Of a DNA stretch of 32,476 nt, positions 11,898-19,217 are shown one piece after another. A model generated the notes under the pieces. That model saw only the letters and a list, made by a program, of their open reading frames with translations. It ran no database searches and was not told where the DNA came from. A program made the translations under genes and the position numbers. Position 1 is the first letter of the stretch. Each line of letters begins with the position of its first letter. Source of the DNA: a virus; IMG/VR virus record IMGVR_UViG_3300025110_000066, positions 1 to 32,476 of that record, one strand, 5' to 3'.

Positions 11898-12108
11898 ACC
11901 TACAACATAATTAATTTTATGTTTGCTCCTAAGTTCCAGAAGCAAAAAGGGGGAGGCTACAAAGTTGTATGAAATAGGATGCTCAATAAAGTCCTATGAC
12001 TAGAAACTAACAGTCGGATATCCGAGAAAACAATTAGTTCGCTGTTAGCAGAAAGCAACGTGAGTAGTGGGTATTGTGGCAGTGGGGTGCGGCTGCTTCT
12101 ACTTTTTT
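11837..12108 (+). ncRNA. Candidate structured RNA ending in a terminator
   Basis: Between the stop at 11897 and the ATG at 12121 no frame is convincing, but many helices can form: CATAA/TTATG near 11908-11923, ATAGGA/TCCTAT near 11974-11997, GACT/AGTC, the palindrome CGGATATCCG near 12016-12025, and CTAACAG/CTGTTAG bracketing it. AACTAA can instead pair with TTAGTT, excluding the CTAACAG helix. It ends in a terminator-like hairpin with six T. A strong promoter 60 nt upstream makes an independent RNA of about 270 nt possible. I match it to no known RNA family. Confidence 0.5.
12063..12108 (+). terminator. Intrinsic terminator or attenuator
   Basis: Outer pairing AGTAG (12063-12067) with CTACT (12099-12103), inner GCAG (12079-12082) with CTGC (12093-12096), followed by six T (12103-12108). 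It lies just before the 70-aa gene and the replication operon, so it could end the upstream RNA or attenuate downstream expression. The stem has an internal loop, so strength is uncertain. Confidence 0.45.
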
Positions 12109-12120
12109 AAGGGGGTTAAA

Positions 12121-12333
12121 ATGAGAAGAGCACCACCAAGCCAGTTAAAAAATAGGAACCTAGTTGCTAAACACGCACACAAATTCAATAAGAATCAGGT
12201 GCATAAGGATAAGCATAGGGAAACTAAGAGGGGCTATGTCAAGCATAAGGGTATAGTCCACAACCACCCAACACAACATGATGAGTCAGACGAATTAGAA
12301 TTAATTAAAAAAGTGCTTGACAAAAAAGAATAA
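12121..12333 (+). CDS. Small His/Lys-rich basic protein, 70 aa
   Basis: Start chosen at ATG 12121, with AAGGGGG 6 nt upstream; a longer in-frame version starting at 12067 would translate the terminator and is less likely. Product MRRAPPSQLKNRNLVAKHAH, with NQVHKDKHRETKRGYVKHKG and a His-rich VHNHPTQHD, then an acidic tail. Probably binds nucleic acid; no family recognised. The last codons overlap the promoter of the replication module. Confidence 0.6.
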   Translation: MRRAPPSQLKNRNLVAKHAHKFNKNQVHKDKHRETKRGYVKHKGIVHNHPTQHDESDELELIKKVLDKKE

Positions 12334-12345
12334 CTGTGTTACCAT
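12317..12345 (+). promoter_or_regulatory. Promoter of the replication module
   Basis: TTGACA (12317-12322), 17-nt spacer, TACCAT (12340-12345), upstream of the single-strand DNA-binding protein gene. The preceding bases AAGTGC are shared with promoter B. Confidence 0.6.
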
Positions 12346-12376
12346 ACACATATAAACTAAACAGAGGAGATATAGT

Positions 12377-12820
12377 ATGGCTGTACTAGAAGGCAAAGCG
12401 TATTGGGCGAGTGTTCTTTCACCCAACACTAAGTTTGAGCCTGTCTTTTCCGTGAACCTTGTAGTAGATCAAGAGGTAGCAGAAGAGTACAAGCGTAAGG
12501 GATTTGCAAAGCAAGTCAAAGAGATGGAAGACGTAGGCACTGCGCTAGTTATAAAGCGTAAGGTAAACTGGACAGACAGGAAGTCAGGTCAGGTGCATAC
12601 ACGACCTGCCCCCAAGCTGTTCGACAAATCCAAGCAGCCCTTAGATTGTCAGGTAGGTAATGGCTCTAGGGTTAAGGTTCAATTCCGTGAGTGGGAGAGC
12701 GGTGATTGGAGTGGGTTAGACTTCCAAGCCATGCAGGTTCTTGACCTTGTGGAATATAATGCTCCGGCAGGTGCGGAGTTTGACGTAGAAGAATCTTTAG
12801 GGGAGGAGGATGAACTATGA
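12377..12820 (+). CDS. Single-strand DNA-binding protein, T7 gp2.5-like, 147 aa
   Basis: Length, position before the primase-helicase, and the acidic C-terminal tail (EFDVEESLGEEDEL) fit the T7 gp2.5 type of ssDNA-binding protein, which coats single strands and uses its acidic tail to contact polymerase and helicase. The body has beta-rich segments (KAYWASVLSPNTKFEPVFSV, VKVQFREWESGDWSGLDFQA) consistent with an OB fold. Ribosome site AGAGGAGA before ATG 12377. ATGA overlap with the next gene. Assignment is by tail, size and context; similarity to gp2.5 itself is low by eye. Confidence 0.75.
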   Translation: MAVLEGKAYWASVLSPNTKFEPVFSVNLVVDQEVAEEYKRKGFAKQVKEMEDVGTALVIKRKVNWTDRKSGQVHTRPAPKLFDKSKQPLDCQVGNGSRVKVQFREWESGDWSGLDFQAMQVLDLVEYNAPAGAEFDVEESLGEEDEL

Positions 12821-13137
12821 ATATAGACCCTGATGCTCCATCAACAACGGCAGTATTCAGGACTGAGGAGGGAGATTATAATGTCTCCCTTTTTAGTGTT
12901 GAGGGTAAGCTGAAATTTAAGTTAGCCCAGAAAGCTTTGAAAGAATTAAGTGAGCTAAGTGATAAGGTAATGATACTTAGAGAAGCACTTCAGTCTTTGA
13001 GAGCTGACATAATGGACACGGAATGTCATGAAGAAACTTTAATAGAACGTGAACGGGCTAGAGATGAGAAGGGCCAGTATGTAGGTGACGATCCCTCAAC
13101 CCCTAATGTTAATGAGGCATACAAGCAAGAGGATTAG
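12817..13137 (+). CDS. Coiled-coil replication-module protein, 106 aa
   Basis: ATGA overlap with the ssDNA-binding protein gene. The N-terminus is beta-like (TTAVFRTEEGDYNVSLFSVE); residues about 30-85 form a long amphipathic helix (KLAQKALKELSELSDKVMIL and onward), and the tail is acidic. No family recognised. Its place between ssDNA-binding protein and primase-helicase suggests an accessory role in replication. Confidence 0.65.
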   Translation: MNIDPDAPSTTAVFRTEEGDYNVSLFSVEGKLKFKLAQKALKELSELSDKVMILREALQSLRADIMDTECHEETLIERERARDEKGQYVGDDPSTPNVNEAYKQED

Positions 13138-13139
13138 GT

Positions 13140-14795
13140 ATGACATTCGCAAAGTATCACTTACCCTGCCCTAGTTGTGGAGGCGGTGATCCTGTCTCTG
13201 TCAACGAAGATGGTTCCGGTTACTGCTTTAGTTGTGAGACTAGGTTTCCTGACTATGAGAAGGCCACAGGCGGGGAGACAATCACAACCAATGAGATACA
13301 AACATATCGGAACAACGCAATGAATCAGGCAGAGGGTAGCTTTGTTGCCCTTACTGACAGAGGTATATCAGTAGAGACAGCTAAGAAGTATGGAGTTAAG
13401 GCTGTTAAAAATGAATCTTCTAACCAGATCATGCGTCACCTATACCCTTACTATGTAGCCAATGAGATAACAGGTTACAAGGTACGGGAACCTAACAAGA
13501 TGTTTTCTTGGAGAGGGAATCCACAAGGAAGTGGGCTTTTTGGGGAGCAGTTATTCAAGGCAGGAGGTAAGTACATAACACTAGTAGAGGGTGAGTGTGA
13601 TGCGATGGCAGCATACGAACTGCTTGGCTCTAAGTGGCCTGTCGTTTCCATTAAGAATGGTGCGTCTGGTGCAGTCAAGGATGTGAAGAACTCACTAGAA
13701 TTTATAGAGTCTTTTGATAACGTCATCATTAACTTTGATAATGACAAGCAGGGTAGAGAGGCTGCGATCAAGGTAGCCAGATTACTAAGCCCCGCTAAAG
13801 CAAAGATACTTACACTGCCTACAGATTTTAAAGACGCTAATGATATGTTACGTCAGGGCCGACACCATAGCTACGTTAGTGAGTGGTGGTCAGCAAAGAC
13901 TTACACACCTTCTGGTGTACTAAACGTAAGCGAGAACAAGGAGAAGTTTGACAACAGACAACGCAAAGAATCTGTGCCTTATCCGTGGGAAGGACTCAAC
14001 GAAAAGCTATACGGACTAAGACAGGGAGAGCTTGTAACCCTGACGGGAGGCACAGGTCTAGGTAAATCTTCTGTAACCAGAGAGCTAGAGCACTGGCTCA
14101 TCTCTCAAACTAAGGACAACGTGGGTGTCATAGCATTGGAGGAGGATTGGAGAAGGACAGTTGATGGTATCATGTCTATCGAATCTAATGCTAGGCTCTA
14201 CGTTGATCAGGTGAGAGAGGAGTTTACTAAAGACCAACTAGACAATACATTCAATAAGATGTTTGAGGGTGACAACAAAGACAGGGTGTGGATTCATGCT
14301 CACTTTGGAGCCACTGATCTTGATGAGATATTTTCTAAGATAAGGTTTATGATCGTAGGATGTGGGTGTAAGTGGGTGATAGTTGATCACCTTCATATGC
14401 TTGTATCTTCTGCTGCTGAAGGGGATGAGAGGCGTACCATAGACAGCATCATGACTAAGCTACGCTCCATAGTAGAGGAGACAGGTGCAGGGATGGTGCT
14501 AGTGTCTCACCTGCGTAGAGTAGAGGGCAATAGAGGCCATGAGAATGGTGTCACTGTTGGTCTGAATCACCTTAGAGGATCACAATCTATAGCACAATTA
14601 TCCGACTGTGTTATAGCACTTGAGAGGAATCAACAGGCAGATGATCAGGTTGAATCTAACACAACTCACTTGCGGATATTGAAGTCTCGCTACACAGGAG
14701 ATGTTGGCATGGCTACACATTTACTGTATGATAGAGAAACAGGCAGACTTTCTGAGGTTGATGCGGAGGAACCAGATGAGTTCACTAGTCTTTGA
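13140..14795 (+). CDS. Primase-helicase, T7 gp4-like, 551 aa
   Basis: Bifunctional replication enzyme that unwinds DNA and makes RNA primers. N-terminal zinc ribbon with Cys 10, 13, 29 and 32 (CPSC, CFSC). TOPRIM primase core: LVEGECDAMAAYEL (Glu near 150) and INFDNDKQGREAA (Asp near 200-202). Hexameric helicase: Walker A GGTGLGKSS (303-311), catalytic Glu in VIALEEDWRR, Walker B WVIVDHLHML, then SHLRR and the LRGSQSIAQLSDCVIALER segment. Length is close to T7 gp4 (566 aa). The stop overlaps the DNA polymerase start by 20 nt. Confidence 0.95.
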   Translation: MTFAKYHLPCPSCGGGDPVSVNEDGSGYCFSCETRFPDYEKATGGETITTNEIQTYRNNAMNQAEGSFVALTDRGISVETAKKYGVKAVKNESSNQIMRHLYPYYVANEITGYKVREPNKMFSWRGNPQGSGLFGEQLFKAGGKYITLVEGECDAMAAYELLGSKWPVVSIKNGASGAVKDVKNSLEFIESFDNVIINFDNDKQGREAAIKVARLLSPAKAKILTLPTDFKDANDMLRQGRHHSYVSEWWSAKTYTPSGVLNVSENKEKFDNRQRKESVPYPWEGLNEKLYGLRQGELVTLTGGTGLGKSSVTRELEHWLISQTKDNVGVIALEEDWRRTVDGIMSIESNARLYVDQVREEFTKDQLDNTFNKMFEGDNKDRVWIHAHFGATDLDEIFSKIRFMIVGCGCKWVIVDHLHMLVSSAAEGDERRTIDSIMTKLRSIVEETGAGMVLVSHLRRVEGNRGHENGVTVGLNHLRGSQSIAQLSDCVIALERNQQADDQVESNTTHLRILKSRYTGDVGMATHLLYDRETGRLSEVDAEEPDEFTSL

Positions 14796-16545
14796 TATTG
14801 AGACAGATGATTTAGATGCTACTAAGATATGGTGTGTCACTACGGTAGACACAGAAACAGAGGAGGTTAATTCATACTACAAGGATACACTAGCTACAGG
14901 ACTAGATCGTTTATCAAAAGCAGATAAGCTTATAGGCCACAACATACTAGGCTTTGATATGCCAGTGATTAAGAAGCTACATAATTTAAATTTGTTTAAT
15001 AAAAAAATAGTAGACACACTGGTAATATCAAGACTCTTGAATCCTGTACGTGATGGAGGGCATAGCCTTAAATCGTGGGGGTTCCGGTTAGGTTTGCCTA
15101 AGATAGAGTACGAAGACTTCCAACACTTCTCTATGGACATGGTGAAGTATTGTGAAAGAGATACTGTTCTTAACAAGAGGGTGTACGACAGGCTAAGGAT
15201 GGAAACAAAAGGCTTTAGCAGGGAGTCAATAGATTTAGAGCAAGCCACTGCTAAGATTCTAAGTGATCAGAGAGATCATGGTTTTCTTTTTGATCAGCAG
15301 ACAGCATCACTATTAATAGCAGAGTTAAACGAAAAGTTAAACGGGGTTGTTACTGAGGTGCATAAGGAGTTTAAACCTCACACTACCTATCATACACTGC
15401 GCCCATCCTATAACAAGGACGGTTCTATATCTAGGATGGGAGAGTTACGTCAAGAGAAGAACGCCTCTGGCAATATAAAGAGGTCACGCCTTTCTTGTTT
15501 TGAGTTTGAAGTTATGAAGACCGAAGGGGAAGTTGTACGCAAAGAAGTCATCCCCTTTAACTTAGGCTCACGTAAACAAATAGGTGAGTACCTACAGGAG
15601 TTTGGGTGGAAGCCTACTAAGTTTACTCCTACTGGTCAGCCTATTGTAGATGAGGGTACACTTAAAAAGATTGACAACATACCACAGGCAAAGCTTATAG
15701 CTGACTACCTGATGTATCAAAAAAGAATAGCACAGATAAATTCTTGGTTTGATTCTTTAGGAGATGACAGCAGAGTGCGTGGGTTTGTTAATCACAACGG
15801 CACAATCACTGGGCGAATGACGCACCGTAGCCCTAACATGGCACAGTGTCCTAGCATAAACTCACCCTATGGAAAAGAGTGTCGATCCTGTTGGACTGTG
15901 CCTGAAGGGTACGATCTTGTAGGCATAGACGCTTCTGGACTAGAGTTGAGAATGCTTGCACACTATATGGATGACAAGGACTATATAAATGAGATCATCA
16001 ACGGAGATATACACACCACTAATCAAAAACTTGCAGGACTTGAATCAAGAAATCAGGCTAAAACTTTCATCTATGCCCTCATATACGGAGCAGGAGATGC
16101 AAAGCTTGGCAGTGTGGTTGGAGGAAATAAGCGGGATGGTAGTCAACTTAAACAACGCTTCCTTACTAATCTCCCATCACTTAAAAATCTTAGAGACAGA
16201 GTATCTAGAGCATCTGCAAAGGGTTTCATCAAGGCACTAGATGGACGCAAGCTATTTATTAGATCGCCTCACAGCGCACTCAACACTCTGCTACAGGGTG
16301 GTGGTGCTGTTGTTATGAAGAGAGCATTGATTAAGTTAGATGAGGAGATAAATAGGTTACATCTTCCTGCACATTTTGTAGCTAACATACATGATGAGTG
16401 GCAAATAGAGGTTGACAAGAGATCATCAAGTGTGGTAGGATCATTGGGTGTAGAGTGCATAAAGCAAACAGCAGACTACTACAATTTAAACTGTCCGTTA
16501 GATGGGGAGTTTAAGATCGGAGGAAACTGGAGTGAAACGCATTAA
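14776..16545 (+). CDS. DNA polymerase, family A, with 3'-5' exonuclease, 589 aa
   Basis: Replicative polymerase. Exonuclease motifs: Exo I FDIETD (Asp 7, Glu 9), Exo II GHNILGFDMPV, Exo III YCERDTVLNKRVY. Polymerase motifs: A LVGIDASGLELRMLAHYMDD, B RNQAKTFIYALIYGAG, C VANIHDEWQIEV (HDE). Start set at ATG 14776, with GGAGGA 8 nt upstream and the exonuclease motif at the very N-terminus; an upstream in-frame start would add 25 residues of primase-helicase coding sequence. Size is well below T7 gp5 (704 aa). No intein is seen. A free-standing HNH gene follows immediately. Confidence 0.95.
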   Translation: MSSLVFDIETDDLDATKIWCVTTVDTETEEVNSYYKDTLATGLDRLSKADKLIGHNILGFDMPVIKKLHNLNLFNKKIVDTLVISRLLNPVRDGGHSLKSWGFRLGLPKIEYEDFQHFSMDMVKYCERDTVLNKRVYDRLRMETKGFSRESIDLEQATAKILSDQRDHGFLFDQQTASLLIAELNEKLNGVVTEVHKEFKPHTTYHTLRPSYNKDGSISRMGELRQEKNASGNIKRSRLSCFEFEVMKTEGEVVRKEVIPFNLGSRKQIGEYLQEFGWKPTKFTPTGQPIVDEGTLKKIDNIPQAKLIADYLMYQKRIAQINSWFDSLGDDSRVRGFVNHNGTITGRMTHRSPNMAQCPSINSPYGKECRSCWTVPEGYDLVGIDASGLELRMLAHYMDDKDYINEIINGDIHTTNQKLAGLESRNQAKTFIYALIYGAGDAKLGSVVGGNKRDGSQLKQRFLTNLPSLKNLRDRVSRASAKGFIKALDGRKLFIRSPHSALNTLLQGGGAVVMKRALIKLDEEINRLHLPAHFVANIHDEWQIEVDKRSSSVVGSLGVECIKQTADYYNLNCPLDGEFKIGGNWSETH

Positions 16546-16954
16546 CTGTAGTACACCAGATTACATTAAGTACGTCCGTGACAGAAGGTATCATAAGTTA
16601 AATCAAATTAAAATGGAAAGGGGTTGTAAAGATTGTGGCTATAAGAAACATCCTAAAGCTTTACACTTTGATCACATTGTCAGAGAAAACAAACACCTTA
16701 TACTAGACGCTGCCGCATCGGGAGGTGGTGGGAAAATGTCTAGGATGGTAAAAAGAATAAACCTAACCGACAAAAAAAAGAATAGGGAATACATAAAAGA
16801 ATTATTTAATGAAGTAAAAAAGTGTGAGGTTAGGTGCGCTAACTGTCACAGCATAAGAACATGGGAAGAATTACATTATATGCCTAACGTCCGTAAGGGC
16901 AAGAAAATTATACAGGAAGAACCGTATGTCAAACAACAGAAATTTAACTTCTGA
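16532..16954 (+). CDS. Free-standing HNH endonuclease, 140 aa
   Basis: Start chosen at GTG 16532 (GGAGG 8 nt upstream), overlapping the polymerase stop. HNH signature: CKDCGYKKHPKALHFDHIVR (C-x2-C, then the FDHI histidine) and a C-terminal CEVRCANCHSIRTWEE that supplies the second Cys pair and the catalytic His. Lys-rich otherwise. HNH genes beside phage DNA polymerase genes usually act as homing endonucleases that cut the polymerase gene of competing phages. No intron is evident: polymerase and nuclease frames are intact. The last 29 nt overlap the next gene. Confidence 0.85.
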   Translation: MKRINCSTPDYIKYVRDRRYHKLNQIKMERGCKDCGYKKHPKALHFDHIVRENKHLILDAAASGGGGKMSRMVKRINLTDKKKNREYIKELFNEVKKCEVRCANCHSIRTWEELHYMPNVRKGKKIIQEEPYVKQQKFNF

Positions 16955-17801
16955 TATAGCTAAAGATATTTATGAGGCGTTAGCCCCCCTTACCAAAGGC
17001 AAGCACCTTGATATATCAGATGAGGATATAGAAAACTTTGGCGAGAGAATGAAGTCTGCTCTTGAGTCATGGGCTAGACCACCTAAAAGAGATTCTTCTT
17101 TTACATTGAGGATGTCTAACATAGGCAAGCCTGTCAGGAGACTTTGGTTTGATAAACATGGGGAAGTAAAACAAGAAGGACACTCACCTCAGACATTCAT
17201 TAAGTTTCTTTATGGACACCTACTTGAAGAGGTAGTCCTCATGCTTGCTAGACTTACGGATCACGATGTAGGCTCTGAGCAAAAAGAAGTTATGGTAGAT
17301 GGTGTCTCTGGTCACATGGATTGTAAGATAGATGATGAGGTAGTAGATATAAAGACTGCTTCGGGGTATGCGTTTAGAAAATTCAGCGGTGGTTCACTGG
17401 GCGATGATGATCCCTTTGGTTACATACCACAGCTAACAGGCTACGAAGAGGCCGAAGGGACAGAGAAGGGAGGCTTTCTAGTTATCAATAAAGAAAGTGG
17501 AGAGCTTTGTTTCTATGCGCCAGAGGAACTAGACAAGCCTGTGATTAGAGACAGGATAAGCCACGCAGTCAAGGCGCTAAACAAATCCAAGCCCCCTTCA
17601 AAGTTATGCTATGAGCCTGTCTCTGAAGGAAAGAAAGGCAACAAGAAGATACATAAGAATTGTTCTTATTGCCCACACAAACATGAATGTTTTAAAGATG
17701 CTAATGATGGGCAGGGCTTGAGAACATTTAGATATAACAAAGGGTTAGCTCACTTCACTAAAGTATTATCTGAGCCTAGAGTGGAGGAAGTTTTAGTATG
17801 A
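16926..17801 (+). CDS. PD-(D/E)XK nuclease (Cas4/RecB-like), 291 aa
   Basis: Catalytic core: GHLLEE (residues 97-102), SGHMDCKIDDEVVDIKTAS (Asp 132; Asp 141 and Lys 143 as D-x-K), then QLTGYEEAEG as the Q-x3-Y motif. Late Cys residues (NCSYCPHKHECF, near 245-256) may bind a metal cluster, as in Cas4 and AddB-type nucleases. Likely exonuclease for host-DNA breakdown or recombination, the place T7 gp6 takes in T7; this role is inferred from position. AGGAAG upstream of ATG 16926. ATGA overlap with the 91-aa gene. Confidence 0.85.
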   Translation: MSNNRNLTSDIAKDIYEALAPLTKGKHLDISDEDIENFGERMKSALESWARPPKRDSSFTLRMSNIGKPVRRLWFDKHGEVKQEGHSPQTFIKFLYGHLLEEVVLMLARLTDHDVGSEQKEVMVDGVSGHMDCKIDDEVVDIKTASGYAFRKFSGGSLGDDDPFGYIPQLTGYEEAEGTEKGGFLVINKESGELCFYAPEELDKPVIRDRISHAVKALNKSKPPSKLCYEPVSEGKKGNKKIHKNCSYCPHKHECFKDANDGQGLRTFRYNKGLAHFTKVLSEPRVEEVLV

Positions 17802-18073
17802 ACTCCAAGAAAATGAAGTTGATTAGGCGCAGAGCTAAGGAGCTTTTAGTAGAGTGGATGCAATCTCTTGTTGACAAGGAGTCTGGAAAGGTGTATAATG
17901 TAAACAACGTCTTAGACTTTACACCTAAACAAACTCATTTATATTACAACGATGGTACTTTCCACTTGAGTTCGTTTACTTATAAGTGGTTTGTTAAACG
18001 ATTGAAAAAGTTATGCTACACTAAAGACTTATCTTTAATAACAGTACAGGACTGTAAGGAAATGAACAAGTGA
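17798..18073 (+). CDS. Basic replication-module protein, 91 aa
   Basis: ATGA overlap with the nuclease gene, GGAGGA 9 nt upstream. Basic protein with RRRAKELLVEWMQSLVDKES near the start and a TFHLSSFTYKWFVKRLKKLC segment. I do not recognise a family. The gene contains a perfect consensus promoter (17871-17899) and ends in a GTGA overlap with the endonuclease gene. Confidence 0.65.
   Translation: MNSKKMKLIRRRAKELLVEWMQSLVDKESGKVYNVNNVLDFTPKQTHLYYNDGTFHLSSFTYKWFVKRLKKLCYTKDLSLITVQDCKEMNK
17871..17899 (+). promoter_or_regulatory. Perfect consensus promoter inside the 91-aa gene
   Basis: TTGACA (17871-17876), 17-nt spacer, TATAAT (17894-17899), in-frame with LVDKESGKVYNV codons. It would start RNA near 17906 and give extra transcription of the endonuclease I, DUF3310 and ribonucleotide reductase genes. 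Confidence 0.55.
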
Positions 18074-18513
18074 AGATAAGAAAAGGATACAGGAAACAAA
18101 GGGTAGCTAGGCCCAAAGAAAAGGATGTTCCTGCAACATATGATTCTAAGTGGGAGCATACTTTACATCAAGGAGTTCTTAAAAACTGGCAACACCATAG
18201 CGACACGGTTGACTATACAGTAGAACATAAATATCATCCAGACTTTATAAAGGTTATTGGAAATAAAACAATTTTGTTAGAAGCTAAAGGAAGGTTCTGG
18301 GACTATCAGGAATACAACAAGTACACATGGGTTAGGAAAGCACTACCTAAAAATGTTGAGCTTGTGTTTTTATTTTCTGCTCCTTATGCCGCTATGCCCC
18401 AAGCAAAGAAGCGTAAGGACGGGACAAAACGTAGCCATGCAGAATGGGCAGAGGCTAACAACTTTAAGTGGTACGATGAAGATACACTACCTAAAAAATG
18501 GAGAGATGATTAA
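18070..18513 (+). CDS. T7 endonuclease I homologue (Holliday-junction resolvase), 147 aa
   Basis: GTG start in a GTGA overlap. Catalytic layout of T7 gp3: YDSKWEHTL (Glu 29), HKYHPDFI (Asp 58), LLEAKG (Glu 71, Lys 73), followed by GRFW, in the same order as E20, D55, E65, K67 of T7 endonuclease I. Size matches (149 aa in T7). It resolves branched DNA before packaging and helps degrade host DNA. The C-terminal half is basic and ends EDTLPKKWRDD. Confidence 0.9.
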   Translation: MKIRKGYRKQRVARPKEKDVPATYDSKWEHTLHQGVLKNWQHHSDTVDYTVEHKYHPDFIKVIGNKTILLEAKGRFWDYQEYNKYTWVRKALPKNVELVFLFSAPYAAMPQAKKRKDGTKRSHAEWAEANNFKWYDEDTLPKKWRDD

Positions 18514-18857
18514 TGAGTATTGATGACGCAACGCCTGATGAATGGAACGAAGTCAATAAAAAATTAAGGGAAGGCAACTACTATTCAGATGAGGTTATTG
18601 GTGAAGCAAGAACAGTCAAAAGAAAAACAGTTGTGCCTATTGAGAAAGATGATATAGATCATCCATCACATTATAATAATGGTGACATAGAATGTATTGA
18701 GGCTATTGAAGCGGCCTCTACCAAAGAAGAGTTTGAAGGGTATCTCAGAGGAAATGTTATAAAGTATATATGGCGGTTTAGATACAAGGACAATGTAAAA
18801 GATTTGCGTAAAGCCAGATGGTATCTAGATAAACTTACAGCAGAGGTATGCAAATGA
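18513..18857 (+). CDS. DUF3310 protein (nucleotide-kinase-like), 114 aa
   Basis: Contains the DUF3310 signature: DHPSHYNNGDIECIEAIEAA, followed by FEGYLRGNVIKYIWRFRYKD and DLRKARWYLDKL. The family is common in phages and has been called nucleotide kinase-like, without firm biochemistry. TAATG overlap with the endonuclease gene, GGAGAG ribosome site. Placement beside ribonucleotide reductase fits a nucleotide-metabolism role. Confidence 0.85.
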   Translation: MSIDDATPDEWNEVNKKLREGNYYSDEVIGEARTVKRKTVVPIEKDDIDHPSHYNNGDIECIEAIEAASTKEEFEGYLRGNVIKYIWRFRYKDNVKDLRKARWYLDKLTAEVCK

Positions 18858-19075
18858 TGCTTGCAAACACTAAAGGCGAGATGTTTTTTAGAGATATAGA
18901 TGGGGATGTTTGGCAGTACGAATTAAAAACAAATCCACCTGAAGCTGTTTACTGGGAAACTTATAAATTAAAACCAACAGATATTAAAGTTATATCTGAA
19001 GCAGACACAGAGGTTAAGAAAAGAATACGTCAAGAAATATATAAGGACATTACAAATGTGGGATCGCAAAGCTGA
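18854..19075 (+). CDS. Protein of 73 aa, unknown
   Basis: Start chosen at ATG 18854 (ATGA overlap with the DUF3310 gene, AGAGG 7 nt upstream), not the earlier in-frame ATG at 18848. Product MMLANTKGEMFFRDIDGDVW, then YELKTNPPEAVYWETYKLKP, probably a small beta protein; no family recognised. Confidence 0.6.
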   Translation: MMLANTKGEMFFRDIDGDVWQYELKTNPPEAVYWETYKLKPTDIKVISEADTEVKKRIRQEIYKDITNVGSQS

Positions 19076-19217
19076 ACGAACAGCTAAGTACAATAAAAAG
19101 AAAGAAGCTGTAGACAAGAAGCATAGAACACACAACCATAAAAGGACTAAAAAAATAACCCATGACACAGAGCAAAATAGGCAAGCAAGATTACTTAGGA
19201 ATCAAAATAAATTATGA
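19056..19217 (+). CDS. Small basic protein overlapping nrdA start, 53 aa
   Basis: ATG at 19056 with AAGGA 9 nt upstream, ending 19217, so 56 nt overlap the ribonucleotide reductase start. Product MWDRKAERTAKYNKKKEAVD, then a Lys/Arg/His-rich stretch. It fills an 86-nt stretch otherwise without a gene. No family; it could be spurious in Lys-rich sequence. Confidence 0.45.
   Translation: MWDRKAERTAKYNKKKEAVDKKHRTHNHKRTKKITHDTEQNRQARLLRNQNKL

Noticed and set aside
11898-12108. Group I intron, hammerhead ribozyme or known riboswitch
   Set aside because: I looked for a CUGANGA core, group I P7-like elements and well-known riboswitch consensus stretches and found none; flanking genes are not split halves of one protein.
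12067-12120. Upstream extension of the 70-aa basic protein
   Set aside because: It would translate through the predicted terminator hairpin; ATG 12121 has an excellent ribosome site directly upstream.
13140-16545. Intein or intron in primase-helicase or polymerase
   Set aside because: All motifs are in one continuous frame with normal spacing; only the free-standing HNH gene follows.
18208-18236. Promoter inside the endonuclease I gene (TTGACT then TATCAT)
   Set aside because: Both boxes deviate from consensus; this level of match is expected by chance in AT-rich coding DNA.
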